The notes under the pieces are model-generated. The model worked only from the letters and a program-made list of their open reading frames with translations, was not told the DNA's origin and searched no databases. A stretch of DNA of 64,000 nt from CAIVAT01 sp964525995 (GTDB taxonomy: Bacteria > Bacteroidota > Bacteroidia > Bacteroidales > FEN-979): positions 62,001 through 126,000 of the forward strand of contig CAZGIM010000012.1 in NCBI GenBank assembly GCA_964525995.1. Direction: 5' to 3'. Both the position numbers and the translations under genes were made by a program. Below are positions 26,904-36,192 of this stretch, in pieces. How positions within the stretch are numbered: position 1 is the stretch's first letter; each line of letters opens with the position of its first letter.

Positions 26904-26954
26904 AACAGGGGTCACCCAATGCAGGTGGCCCAAAAAATAAACATGAGTACATAA

Positions 26955-27206
26955 AGAGACTGTTAAAATTTACGATTGACATGATTTACGATTGACGATT
27001 GAAGAAATTCGATTTCGGATTAACAGTTATTTTCCTATGGAATGATCTTATATCTTTAGTGTTGAAATTAACCGGCGCCCAAAATTTGAAAGTAAAATTC
27101 GTCGATCTGGTATCCATACGTCATTTGTTTTCATTCGTAAATCGTAAATCATGTCAATCGTAAATAGATAGGTTTTAACCTGGTAAACTAAATTTAAACA
27201 GACTCT
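26955..27206. mobile_element. MITE-like element of about 252 bp
   Basis: The ends at 26955-26972 and 27189-27206 are inverted copies of AGAGwCTGTTwAAATTTA (16 of 18 positions identical), resembling terminal repeats of an insertion sequence. No transposase gene is inside, so it would be non-autonomous. A perfect 26-base inverted repeat lies just inside the ends. No clear target-site duplication was seen. It fills most of the 317-base gap 26904-27220 and ends 14 bases before the next gene. Confidence 0.5.
26968..27165. repeat. Perfect 26-bp inverted repeat with heptamer substructure
   Basis: Bases 26968-26993 are exactly the reverse complement of 27140-27165. Each arm is built from seven-base units of the type ATTTACG or ACGATTG. 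The arms are 146 bases apart and lie inside the MITE-like element. Confidence 0.8.
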
Positions 27207-27220
27207 AAAAACTGAATATT

Positions 27221-27679
27221 ATGTCAAGGAAGATAGATTTGCTGCCATACCGGTTCAAGTATTACGGGGTCGGATTGACGATGGCAGGTTTGGTTATGCT
27301 TGCCGGTTATGTCTGGTTCGATTTCAGGATCACGGCACCCGTATGGGCCATCCTGTCATCTTTTCTAGAGACCCGGGCATTTACGGTGACCACCACCAAC
27401 CTGACCGATGAACTGCTCATGATCGCCTTGTTGTGCGGACTTTCGTTTATGGTCTTGGCGGAAGAGAAACATGAGAAACGCCGTTATGTGGTTTTGAGGC
27501 TAAAGGCCTGGATGAGTGCGTTTACCCTCAACACTGCACTGCTTCTGTTTACGGTAATTTTTTTCTACGGAACCGCCTTTATCACTATTCTTGCGGTAAA
27601 CCTTTATTCGACTGCAGTCGTCTATCTCATTATCTTTCACCGGTTATTAAGGAAAGAAAGATCGGGGGAAAAGTCTTGA
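27221..27679 (+). CDS. Small integral membrane protein, unknown function
   Basis: This 152-residue protein has about four membrane helices: residues 15-32 (GVGLTMAGLVMLAGYVWF), 62-80 (DELLMIALLCGLSFMVLA), 97-117 (FTLNTALLLFTVIFFYGTAF) and 118-140 (ITILAVNLYSTAVVYLIIF). A charged loop EEKHEKRRYVVLRLK separates the second and third helices. I recognise no family. It starts 14 bases after the MITE-like element, so its native promoter may have been displaced or be supplied by that element. The next gene is on the other strand. Confidence 0.75.
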   Translation: MSRKIDLLPYRFKYYGVGLTMAGLVMLAGYVWFDFRITAPVWAILSSFLETRAFTVTTTNLTDELLMIALLCGLSFMVLAEEKHEKRRYVVLRLKAWMSAFTLNTALLLFTVIFFYGTAFITILAVNLYSTAVVYLIIFHRLLRKERSGEKS

Positions 27680-27695
27680 ACAGGGCCTGTATTAA

Positions 27696-28079
27696 TCAGA
27701 GTTCCGCAAGGATCTGCGCGATTTTCTCAAAGGCATGTTCATCTTTCACCACATACTGTTCTGCTCCTTTCTGGATGGTCTGAAGCGCAACGGCATACCG
27801 TTCCTGGCTTGAAAGCATGACGACGCGTATGGCGGGATAATGTTTCTTGATCACCTGAAGGATTTCCAACCCGTTGGCTGCATCCTTCTGAACCGTATTC
27901 ATATAAAAATCGAGGATGACCAAATCGGGTCCCGAACCAAGCTGCTTCAGACATGCTTCGCCGGTATGGAAAATCTGAACTTCGTGCAGGATCTTGCGGG
28001 TCAGGTAGTCTTTTAATGCTTCCGTGAGCATCGGATCATCATCGACAATGAAAATCTTTTTAGGTTTGGTGAAATCCAT
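27696..28079 (-). CDS. Stand-alone receiver (response regulator without output domain)
   Basis: This 127-residue protein is only a CheY-like receiver. It shows the acidic pair IFIVDDDP, phosphoacceptor Asp in DLVILDFYMNT, the switch Ser in VVMLSS and Lys in YVVKDEH. There is no DNA-binding or enzymatic domain. The insert NTVQKDAANG after the phosphorylation site is longer than usual. It lies 138 bases downstream of the large TPR kinase on the same strand, so it is the natural phosphate acceptor or sink for that kinase. Confidence 0.93.
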   Translation of the reverse strand: MDFTKPKKIFIVDDDPMLTEALKDYLTRKILHEVQIFHTGEACLKQLGSGPDLVILDFYMNTVQKDAANGLEILQVIKKHYPAIRVVMLSSQERYAVALQTIQKGAEQYVVKDEHAFEKIAQILAEL

Positions 28080-28217
28080 GGGTACAAATTTTTCGTAAAG
28101 ATAACAATCTCACCCGGAAAATTCATGAATTTTCTCTCTGTGGTTCTGTGTAAAAAAATATGTCAGCAAATAATGAAAATCTTCTCCAGCATGATTTTTC
28201 CGGACCCCTGTTTCGGC

Positions 28218-31200
28218 TCAAACGGATGGCGTGACACGCCATTCATTCAGTTCCCCAATGGCTTTTTCGACGAGAAGGATCAGTTGTTCCGATTCATTTG
28301 CAATATTTTCAGCTCCGGGATCCTGCCTGCACAACTGTTCCAGGTCGGCAGCCCTCTTTTTGGCTTCCTCCATCCCCATCATCACCCACCTTGTTTTAAA
28401 ACCATGCACCTGAGTGGCAATCTCCGCCGCATCACCCTTCGTGAACGCATTTCGGATCTGATCGATCAGATGGGGAGCCGAATCGAGAAACATCATGATA
28501 TATTTCCGCATCTGATCCCGGTTCCCTTCACAAAACTTTTCAAGGTAGGCGAGGTTGGTGGCTGAATCTGCTCCCTGCGACTGCCGGGAATGGGCCGGTT
28601 CAGGTTCCTTTGATCTGTACCGGACGGGGATATGGAGAGCTTCGGCAATACTCCCGATCAATTGCGAAGGGGTAAAGGGCTTTGGAATAAAAGAGTTCAT
28701 CCCGGCTTCGCGACACCGATCCAGGTCCGACTTCAAAACACTGGCAGTAAGGGCAATGATTGGAATATCCCTTCGCTGTGGGGGCAAATTCTGACGAAGA
28801 TAGCGGGTTGCCTCCAACCCGTCCATGACCGGCATCTGGACATCCATCAAGATGGCATCGTACGTATTTTTTAAGGCCAGGTCAATGACCTCGCGGCCGT
28901 TCAGGGCGGTCGTGATGTTCACATCGGCTCCTGCCCTCAGCGTGTCACCGGCCACGATCAGGTTGTACTCATGGTCATCGGCAATGAGGAGGGAGTGTCC
29001 GTTGAGGATCGTACCGTCGATGTTCTCTTCCGAATTTTTTCGTTCCTGCAGTCTTTCAGGTGATCCCTGCGGGAAACACAGGTCGAATGAGAAGGTCGTC
29101 CCTTCACCCGGCCGGCTTTCGACGTGGATGACTCCTCCCATCAGGGTGACAAGATTTTTCGAGATGGTCAGTCCCAGCCCGGTTCCGCCGAATCTGCGGG
29201 TATCGGAACTGCTTGCCTGCGAAAACTCCTCAAACACGGTCTTCAGCTTGTCGGAGGGGATCCCGATTCCGGTATCGGCGACGGAAAACCTTACCGAGAT
29301 CATTCCTTCCGGCCCCGGATTCCCCGGTCCGACAAAGATCATCACCGAACCGCGTTCCGTAAATTTGACAGCATTCCCGGCCAGATTGATCAGGATCTGG
29401 TTGAGCCTGACGGGATCGCCTATGACGATGTCGTTAACGTCAGGATGTACGCTGCCCGAAAGCTCCAATCCCTTTTCAGCGGCTTTATAGCGCATGGTCT
29501 GTATTATCTGGTCCAGTAAGTCGTGCAAGGAAAAGTCGATGGTTTCGAGTTCGGTTTTTCCCGCTTCGATCTTGGCCAGATCCAGTATATCGTTGATAAG
29601 ATGAAGTAAAACGGCCGAGGATTGCCTGATACCGTTCAGATAGGTCATTTGATCCTCCCTTGGGTTTTTCCCGATCAACAGATTGGTCATTCCGACTACG
29701 GCATTCATCGGGGTACGGATCTCATGGCTCATGTTGGCTAAAAATTGTTGTTTGAATCGTTCCGATGCCTCCGCTTTCCGGCGCATCTGCTCCGCCACCT
29801 CTTTTTCTGCCGCTATAAGCCGGTTCTTCTCTTCCAATTGCTTTTTGGTTTTACGGATGTACCACGACCGCAATAGGACGCCAAGTGTCAGCAGCAGCAG
29901 GATGAGTACCCCGGCTAAAAAGTTCTGTCGCTGGCGTTCCTTCTTCTGCTGAAGGTCGCGGAGGGCAAACTCTTTTCTTCGTTCCGAATCCTCTCTTTCA
30001 TACCGGGAAATGTTGTTCTCATTGCGGAACCGTTGCAGGGAATCGTTCAGGTGAAAATATGCTTCTGCGAAAATAACTGAACGGGCAATGTTTCCCGTAC
30101 CCTTGTAAAAAGTGAACAGATCGATCAGATATTTCTGTTGAAGCGGCGCAGAGCCTACTTCAACAGCTTCATGATAGGCCCTGAGAAGGTAGCTGCCCGC
30201 CGATTCCCGGTCATTCCGGATCAGGTAATATTTGTAAAAGAGGTAATCCACCTCCATTCTGCCGATCCCACCTTCGACCGGCAGATCGACGCTGTCGCAG
30301 AGCTTTTTCATCTTTTGCAGCTGCTCATAGGCGGCCGGAGCATCATCCATTTGTAACCTGAGCTCTATTGATAAGGCTAACAGAACGGCGGTATAATCGA
30401 TCCTGAATGACTGGATTCCTTTTGAAAGTGCGCTGTCCAAATAGTTCAGGGCATCTTTCGGTTTGTCTTCCTCCTTGGCGATCAGCGCCCGGGTCAGATA
30501 ACAAAATTGCGACCGGAACGGGTCGGGGGCTGCACGGCCGGCTGAATCGGCCATTTTCAGGTACATAGAGGCACGCCTTAGGTTCCCCCATTTTGCATAG
30601 TTGTAACCAATCACCGACAATTCATCGGCATATCCGGAGGGGGAAAAGGTTTCATAGATCTCCAGCGCTTTGAAATAGTAGGTAAATGCCTGTTCATAAT
30701 CACCCTTCATGCTGAAATACCCCGCCAGTCCGTGAAAACAGCCCGCCATATTCTCTTTTGGTCCGGTGAGCGTGTAATCGACCAGCTTTGAACGGTAAAA
30801 ATTCAACTTCTGTTCCTGCCGGCCAATCCGGTCGAACAGTGCCGCCACGGAGGTCAGATAACTGTTGAATCCGAAGCGATACGACCCATTATCAAGTTCA
30901 TCAATGGCCTGTATGAAAAGCTGCAGCGCCGAGTCGGGACGGTTTCCATTTAAGAATTCCTGTCCAGCTAACAGGTAACGGTATGGTTGCGGATCGACTG
31001 CCCGGAACCGATCGTTGAGGGTGAGCAGTTCGCGGAGCAGGTCGATAGTTGAATCGGGCGGAAACAGGTTATGGCCGGTATTCACAAGGACTATCAGAGC
31101 CTGAAGCCGCTTCTGCCCTGGTTCCCTTACCTGTCGTGCATCAGCCATAATTTCCTTCAAGGATGGTTCCTGATAGCGGTTTCGTGAAAATGCCGGTACT

Positions 31201-31241
31201 ACAACAACAAGAAAAAGAAGGAACAAGGACTTTGACTTCAT
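28218..31241 (-). CDS. TPR-membrane-kinase-REC-Hpt hybrid sensor
   Basis: This 1007-residue hybrid has a signal peptide (1-20), a periplasmic region of TPR-like helical repeats (about 30-400; KENMAGCFHGLAGYFSMKGDYEQAF is typical) and a membrane helix near 440 (NFLAGVLILLLLTLGVLL). A coiled coil, HisKA (FLANMSHEIRTPMNAVVGM near 505), HATPase (NLAGNAVKF, DTGIGI, GTGLGLTIS), a receiver (about 740-860; DAILMDVQMPVMDG) and a C-terminal Hpt domain follow, the last with candidate His in ATQVHGFKTRWVMMG. It can thus carry a full His-Asp-His relay in one chain, with the nearby lone receiver as the likely last acceptor. It is the only Hpt domain I see in the window. An inverted repeat overlaps its probable promoter. 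Confidence 0.93.
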   Translation of the reverse strand: MKSKSLFLLFLVVVVPAFSRNRYQEPSLKEIMADARQVREPGQKRLQALIVLVNTGHNLFPPDSTIDLLRELLTLNDRFRAVDPQPYRYLLAGQEFLNGNRPDSALQLFIQAIDELDNGSYRFGFNSYLTSVAALFDRIGRQEQKLNFYRSKLVDYTLTGPKENMAGCFHGLAGYFSMKGDYEQAFTYYFKALEIYETFSPSGYADELSVIGYNYAKWGNLRRASMYLKMADSAGRAAPDPFRSQFCYLTRALIAKEEDKPKDALNYLDSALSKGIQSFRIDYTAVLLALSIELRLQMDDAPAAYEQLQKMKKLCDSVDLPVEGGIGRMEVDYLFYKYYLIRNDRESAGSYLLRAYHEAVEVGSAPLQQKYLIDLFTFYKGTGNIARSVIFAEAYFHLNDSLQRFRNENNISRYEREDSERRKEFALRDLQQKKERQRQNFLAGVLILLLLTLGVLLRSWYIRKTKKQLEEKNRLIAAEKEVAEQMRRKAEASERFKQQFLANMSHEIRTPMNAVVGMTNLLIGKNPREDQMTYLNGIRQSSAVLLHLINDILDLAKIEAGKTELETIDFSLHDLLDQIIQTMRYKAAEKGLELSGSVHPDVNDIVIGDPVRLNQILINLAGNAVKFTERGSVMIFVGPGNPGPEGMISVRFSVADTGIGIPSDKLKTVFEEFSQASSSDTRRFGGTGLGLTISKNLVTLMGGVIHVESRPGEGTTFSFDLCFPQGSPERLQERKNSEENIDGTILNGHSLLIADDHEYNLIVAGDTLRAGADVNITTALNGREVIDLALKNTYDAILMDVQMPVMDGLEATRYLRQNLPPQRRDIPIIALTASVLKSDLDRCREAGMNSFIPKPFTPSQLIGSIAEALHIPVRYRSKEPEPAHSRQSQGADSATNLAYLEKFCEGNRDQMRKYIMMFLDSAPHLIDQIRNAFTKGDAAEIATQVHGFKTRWVMMGMEEAKKRAADLEQLCRQDPGAENIANESEQLILLVEKAIGELNEWRVTPSV

Positions 31242-31250
31242 GGTACAAGA

Positions 31251-31280
31251 TTTTGTTCAGGGATGTACCCTGACAAAATT
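31251..31280 (-). promoter_or_regulatory. Promoter -7 element overlapped by an inverted repeat
   Basis: The minus strand reads TAATTTTG at 31280-31273, matching TAnnTTTG. It is part of an inverted repeat at 31251-31278: arms TTTTGTTCAGGG and CCCTGACAAAA, one extra base, spacer ATGTA. The repeat ends nine bases before the kinase start codon. An operator or a leader hairpin that affects translation would both fit. Confidence 0.4.
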
Positions 31281-31347
31281 AATCGATCTTTTCCAACTTC
31301 CTGAAGACTGAAAAGAGTGTGAATTTTTTTTTAATCGTCTCTTTTTG

Positions 31348-31355
31348 TACATTTG
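31348..31355 (+). promoter_or_regulatory. Candidate -7 promoter element for the double-PAS kinase
   Basis: TACATTTG matches TAnnTTTG about 85 bases before the ATG at 31440. The -33 region is only a T-rich run (31324-31332) without the final G. Confidence 0.35.
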
Positions 31356-31439
31356 TGATATATTGATACCGGCTCGATATTTTCCTGCCTTTGTTCTTTT
31401 TAGATGCCAATGGGCTTTTGATCCTGTTCCGATCGTTTG

Positions 31440-32981
31440 ATGACGATCCTCCCGCCGGTTATTGAATCAGATATGGCAGAGTTTGAGTATGATCCGGATG
31501 ATCGCATTTTCAGGAAGATTTTTGAAACAAGTCTCCTGGGAATGGCGTTTATCAATCCTGACTTTTACTATGTGAAGGTCAATGAGGCATATTGTTCCCT
31601 GATGGGGTATTCCGAACCGGAACTTATGCTGTTGCGGTTTTCCGATATCACACATCCCGACCATCTGGCTGCCGACCTGGAAGCTGCGCATCAATTGTTA
31701 CATGGCGAAATCCAGGTTTATCAGACGGAGAAGCGGTATATCAGAAAAGATGGACAGGTAATCTGGGGCGCAATTCGTATCTCTGTTGTCGAGGATACCG
31801 ATCGGAAAACCTTGAACATGATTGCCATGGTCGAGGATATAACCGATCGGAAAAAGATGGAAATGAGGCTCCGCGACAATGCCTATCTGTTGGCTGAGGT
31901 GCAGAAAATTTCCAAGGTCGGGGGATGGGAATACGATGTACGAACCGGAAATTCGACCTTTACCAATGAAGTCTATGATATCTTAGGTACCCGCATACGG
32001 AGTCACGAGGAGGCTTTTCAATATTTTTATCCCGATCACCGGCTTTTGGTTCAGGAATCATTTCAAAAGGCGTTGCAAAAGGGAGAACCCTATGACGTGG
32101 AGGTCAGGTTCATCAATGCTCAGAAAAAACAACTCTGGGTAAAGACCTCCGGCACTCCCGTCTATGAGGGGGGAAAGATTGTCAGAATCATCGGGACTCT
32201 GATCGATATCACCGAACGCAAGCATGCCGAACTCGAGATCAAAAGGATGAATGTCGAGCTGGCTGAGTCGAATGCTACGAAGGATAAATTTTTCTCCATC
32301 ATCGCGCACGACTTGCGAAGTCCTTTCAATGCCTTGTTAGGCCTGACCCAACTGATAGCAAATCCTGAGGAAAATCTCTCGTTGGAAGAGACCCGTCAGA
32401 TAGCGGGTCGCGTGAACAAACTGCTCAACTCCCAGTTCGACTTCCTTCAAAACCTTCTGGAATGGTCGCGATTGCAGCAAGGACGTATGGAATTAAATCC
32501 GGTTAAGGTAAATCTTTACCAGGTCGCCTCAAAGGCTGTCGATCTGTTAATGGGGAATATTCTGAGGAAGGAACTTACGATCATCAACAACATTGACACA
32601 AGCCTGGAGATTTGTGCCGATCAGGAGATGATCCGTTCGGTCTTTCTGAACCTGATCTCCAATTCCGTGAAATTCACCCATAAAAACGGGAAGATAACCC
32701 TCGACGCCCTGAGGGACCATGACATGGTTGAGATTGCCATCAACGATACCGGCGTTGGCATCAGCGAAGAGGAGCTCGACAAGCTGTTTCAGTTGGAGAC
32801 CATCTTTACGAAAAAAGGTACGGAAGGAGAAAAGGGGACCGGGTTGGGAATCATTCTCTGCAACGACATGATCGAGAAACATCACGGTACCATCGAAATT
32901 TATTCGGAGGTGAATGTCGGCACCACCGTAAAACTTTGCCTGCCCACCACACACCCCGAAAACCCTGTGACAACGAAATAA
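31440..32981 (+). CDS. Double-PAS sensor histidine kinase
   Basis: The track of codons begins with TTG at 31437, but the ATG next to it at 31440 is the sensible start (513 residues). A later in-frame ATG at MAEFEYDPDD is also possible. Two PAS domains (about 20-135 and 150-260; YVKVNEAYCSLMGYSEPEL and GGWEYDVRTGNSTF are the cores) precede HisKA (DKFFSIIAHDLRSPFNALLG near 290) and HATPase (NLISNSVKFTHKNG, DTGVGI, GTGLGIILCNDM). It is soluble and has no receiver. It is a paralogue of the kinases at 1.6, 17.7 and 22.7 kb. It ends 41 bases from a convergent gene. Confidence 0.92.
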   Translation: MTILPPVIESDMAEFEYDPDDRIFRKIFETSLLGMAFINPDFYYVKVNEAYCSLMGYSEPELMLLRFSDITHPDHLAADLEAAHQLLHGEIQVYQTEKRYIRKDGQVIWGAIRISVVEDTDRKTLNMIAMVEDITDRKKMEMRLRDNAYLLAEVQKISKVGGWEYDVRTGNSTFTNEVYDILGTRIRSHEEAFQYFYPDHRLLVQESFQKALQKGEPYDVEVRFINAQKKQLWVKTSGTPVYEGGKIVRIIGTLIDITERKHAELEIKRMNVELAESNATKDKFFSIIAHDLRSPFNALLGLTQLIANPEENLSLEETRQIAGRVNKLLNSQFDFLQNLLEWSRLQQGRMELNPVKVNLYQVASKAVDLLMGNILRKELTIINNIDTSLEICADQEMIRSVFLNLISNSVKFTHKNGKITLDALRDHDMVEIAINDTGVGISEEELDKLFQLETIFTKKGTEGEKGTGLGIILCNDMIEKHHGTIEIYSEVNVGTTVKLCLPTTHPENPVTTK

Positions 32982-33022
32982 AAACTGCCTGGCAAGACCG
33001 GGAAAGCACAGGGCAATTAGCC

Positions 33023-34678
33023 TCAGCGTTTGTTACTTACCGGAATTTGTTGGGAAGCCAGAAGTTTAGGAGCAAAAAAATCCGGAGTTCCGCCACTCTG
33101 ATCGGCATTAAACTGATAGAGCCCAACCCGGTCGTTTCCGGTACCCGTAAACGATCCCGGCCAGATCAGCAAGTAGGTTCGAACAGGCTTTGACGTCAGT
33201 CCCTGATTGACCCATGAACCGGAATTGGCATAGATTCCTTGCGGCTCCGACCCGGATGAACAAACTTTCACCTCGGGGTTGTGGGTATGTCCGAAAACCA
33301 CCACCCGGTATTTCACCGGCGCCAGCGCCGACATGTACTCATACACTGCAGTCAGGAAAAGGTCACTCCTGCTGTTTAAAATCGCCATGGCGACCGGAAT
33401 GGGGACCGGCATGCCATTCATCGTCAGGGTTGACGGCCAGAGTTCTTCGATGGAGGCGTTGTACATGTCGCGAATGCCGTTGAAGGAGCAGGGGCCCGGA
33501 TACCTGTCGATTCCGGTCATCAGGATATTTGCCGAATCGGGATGAACGGTCATTTTATATTGAACCACGAGGTATTCGTAAGCCAGGGTCCAGGCAAGAA
33601 GAAATTCCAATCCGTTTGCCGCATCGTTTTCCGCAATCCGGTCAGTGGCAATCCGGTCTTTCAATCCCTGGGCATTAAGCCGTGATATGAAAAAACCCGG
33701 AGGAAGGATTTGTCCCGGATTGATCAGGGGCTGCGGACAACAGAAGAAATCGTACCGGTGCCCATGTTCCATCGCCATTTCCGGTACCGGTGAATACCTC
33801 CCCAGCCCTTTGGAGTCGGCCTGCCAGATCACGCCCGGGATGATCTCCTCCAGCGTTTGACGGTCAAGCAGCATGTCGTGATTTCCGGGAATATAAACCA
33901 GTTTCATGGCTCCGTCGGATGCGATGGTCCTCAACCGGTCGATTACCGGCTTATTCACAGGGGCGGTGGCGACCGACTTGAAAAAATCACGTGAATCACG
34001 GATACCGGAGGCGGTATCGAACGGTATATCCCGGTAAGGAATGGTCCATTCATCGAAAAGATCGCCCAAGATCACCACTTCTCTTACCTGCTTTGAGTCG
34101 ATCACATCCTCTAACAAGGCCGTCAAAGCTTTCTGGTTTTCGCTGAACCAGCAATATTTCTGAGCTACTCCCCGCGCTTCCCCCATGTGAATATCGCTGA
34201 TACAAAGGATGGCGTCACGGCCGGTAGTACCGCTACCGTCGTACAACGAACTGGTCCTGAATTCCAGTACCCGGGTTTTCGTGAACGCCGCTCCTGACAA
34301 CGATTTCAGCTTTGTGGTGAGGGTGATATAATAGTTAGCACCTTCATCCAATTTAAATCCGGGCTTGAATTTCACAACGACGCTGCGTCCGGCAGTGATC
34401 AGGGTACAGGCCGTATCAAGCTTCTTCGTTACATCCGAAAAAATGATACTCCCATCAACAGTTGCGGGATCGATTGCCTGGCTGAATTCCATTTCAACCG
34501 ACGGCTCCCGGGTATTGATGGGATAAAATACGCCGTTTTTCAGCGTTAGTTTCGGCAATTTAACGTCCAGTTCACATAGCTTGTATTCGGTTTCTCCCTT
34601 TTTGCAGGCGAATTGGAACAGGCAGGAGATGACAACCAGCGGAATTGCCAGAAGTATGAAAATGCGACGATTACTCAT
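33023..34678 (-). CDS. Lipoprotein with Ig-like domain and metallophosphoesterase domain
   Basis: This 551-residue protein has a hydrophobic leader with Cys in LFQFACKK (lipobox-like, near residue 25). Residues about 45-150 form an Ig-like domain of the Big_5 kind (VEMEFSQAIDPATVDGSIIF). From about 155 the calcineurin-like phosphoesterase motifs appear in order: SDIHMGE, GDLFDEW, GNHDMLL, MEHGHRYD and FGHTHNP. These supply the two-metal site. The substrate is unknown; related proteins act on UDP-diacylglucosamine-like lipids, nucleotides or phosphoproteins, and LpxH-like lipid hydrolysis cannot be excluded. The lipid anchor places it outside the cytoplasm. It appears to be a single-gene unit. 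Confidence 0.88.
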   Translation of the reverse strand: MSNRRIFILLAIPLVVISCLFQFACKKGETEYKLCELDVKLPKLTLKNGVFYPINTREPSVEMEFSQAIDPATVDGSIIFSDVTKKLDTACTLITAGRSVVVKFKPGFKLDEGANYYITLTTKLKSLSGAAFTKTRVLEFRTSSLYDGSGTTGRDAILCISDIHMGEARGVAQKYCWFSENQKALTALLEDVIDSKQVREVVILGDLFDEWTIPYRDIPFDTASGIRDSRDFFKSVATAPVNKPVIDRLRTIASDGAMKLVYIPGNHDMLLDRQTLEEIIPGVIWQADSKGLGRYSPVPEMAMEHGHRYDFFCCPQPLINPGQILPPGFFISRLNAQGLKDRIATDRIAENDAANGLEFLLAWTLAYEYLVVQYKMTVHPDSANILMTGIDRYPGPCSFNGIRDMYNASIEELWPSTLTMNGMPVPIPVAMAILNSRSDLFLTAVYEYMSALAPVKYRVVVFGHTHNPEVKVCSSGSEPQGIYANSGSWVNQGLTSKPVRTYLLIWPGSFTGTGNDRVGLYQFNADQSGGTPDFFAPKLLASQQIPVSNKR

Positions 34679-34935
34679 GGTAATGTGATTATATTTTCAA
34701 CAGTAAAATTAGATAAAAACTTCACGGGTAACCAGTTCCACTTTTAAATATTGACTTTAAATAATTTTTTGTTTGTCGATTTTTCCTATATTAGAAAGGC
34801 CCGGGTTGACTAAAATCTAATCACACCGGGCCAGGTATACTGAACGCGTGAGATTGCGTTTTTTCGGAAACTCAATGAGCCGAAGTGTAGCATGGATGAG
34901 CGAGAACGATAAGGGTATTTCAGATCAATGCAGCA

Positions 34936-36192
34936 ATGATCAGTGAAAAGGTATTCGGGAAGTTGAAGATCCTGGCCGAGTCGGCCAAATACGACGTTTC
35001 ATGCGCGTCGAGCGGTACCAACCGGTCCAATGTTCCGGGTGGTATCGGCAGCGCAGCTGCCTGGGGGATCTGCCACAGCTTCGCAGAAGATGGTCGTTGC
35101 ATTTCGTTGCTGAAGATCATGATGAGCAACCACTGCATTTACGACTGCGCTTACTGTATCAACCGGCGCAGCAACGACCTTCCCCGTACGACTTTTACCC
35201 CCAGTGAACTGATTGAGTTGACCATTGGCTTTTACCGTCGTAATTACATTGAAGGCCTCTTCCTGAGTTCCGGCGTGATCCGTAACCGGGATTACACGAT
35301 GGAGCAGATGATCAGGACGGTCAGGGATCTCAGGGTCCATCACCGGTTCAACGGGTATATTCACATGAAGGTAATCCCGGGAGCAAGCCGGGAGCTGATC
35401 CTGGAGGCAGGTCTATGGGCCGACCGGCTCAGTGTGAACATGGAGATCCCCTCGGAAAACAACCTGAAGCTGCTTGCGCCGGAAAAGAATCACGAATCAA
35501 TCCTGGTACCGATCCATACCATCACCGATCATATTCTTGAAAACAAGGAGGAACGCCGGAAATTAAAGCACGCACCCCGATTCAGTCCCGCGGGCCAGAG
35601 TACGCAACTAATCATCGGCGCCACCGACGACAGCGACCGGACCATCCTGGACCTTGCCGGCAGGCTGTACCGGCAGCGAAACCTCAAGCGTGTCTATTAT
35701 TCCGGGTTCATCCCGGTGAATGCTTACGACAACCGGTTACCGGCGTTGATTTCACCCCCGCTGCAACGCGAACACCGGCTTTACCAGGCCGACTGGCTGC
35801 TGCGATTCTACGGCTTCAGCGTCAATGAGCTGGTTAATGAAAAAGAGCCTGACCTCGACCTTTCGCTCGACCCCAAGACGGTGTATGCCCTGCGAAATCC
35901 CTGGTTATATCCTGTCGACATCAACAAGGCCGACTATGCCACCCTGCTCCGGGTGCCCGGCATCGGCCAGAAATCGGCCCGGATGATCGTGGCAGCCCGC
36001 AGTCACAGCCGGCTCAATTCGGCGCACCTGAAAAAGATCGGGGTCGTAATGAAACGGGCCCGGTATTTCATCACCTGTCATGAGATCGGCCCACCCATGT
36101 CGGTCCAGGAACTGAAGCCGGAGAAGGTGCGACAACTGATCCTCCATGGACCAAAGGCGATGGAAGGAGCGCAACTCAGGCTGAAATTTTGA
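34936..36192 (+). CDS. Putative DNA modification/repair radical SAM protein (TIGR03916-like)
   Basis: This 418-residue protein carries a radical SAM motif CIYDCAYC (CxxxCxxC) near residue 67. The N-terminal KYDVSCASSGTNRSNVPGG is typical of the family that is genetically linked to a DUF4130 protein. The C-terminal third contains a helix-hairpin-helix segment (YATLLRVPGIGQKSARMIV), which normally binds DNA without sequence specificity. The family is placed in DNA repair by context, as it resembles spore photoproduct lyase, but its reaction is not known. The partner DUF4130 gene follows after 169 bases filled by tandem repeats. An imperfect stem at 34798-34832 lies in its leader. Confidence 0.9.
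   Translation: MISEKVFGKLKILAESAKYDVSCASSGTNRSNVPGGIGSAAAWGICHSFAEDGRCISLLKIMMSNHCIYDCAYCINRRSNDLPRTTFTPSELIELTIGFYRRNYIEGLFLSSGVIRNRDYTMEQMIRTVRDLRVHHRFNGYIHMKVIPGASRELILEAGLWADRLSVNMEIPSENNLKLLAPEKNHESILVPIHTITDHILENKEERRKLKHAPRFSPAGQSTQLIIGATDDSDRTILDLAGRLYRQRNLKRVYYSGFIPVNAYDNRLPALISPPLQREHRLYQADWLLRFYGFSVNELVNEKEPDLDLSLDPKTVYALRNPWLYPVDINKADYATLLRVPGIGQKSARMIVAARSHSRLNSAHLKKIGVVMKRARYFITCHEIGPPMSVQELKPEKVRQLILHGPKAMEGAQLRLKF

Noticed and set aside
26909..26934. Hairpin GGGTCACC/GGTGGCCC after the radical SAM gene, considered as a terminator
   Set aside because: It is followed by a run of A and not T on the gene's strand, so it does not fit an intrinsic terminator.
34798..34832. Stem GGCCCGG/CCGGGCC with a 21-base loop before the radical SAM gene
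   Set aside because: No T run follows and the loop is long. It may be a leader structure but cannot be assigned as terminator or riboswitch.
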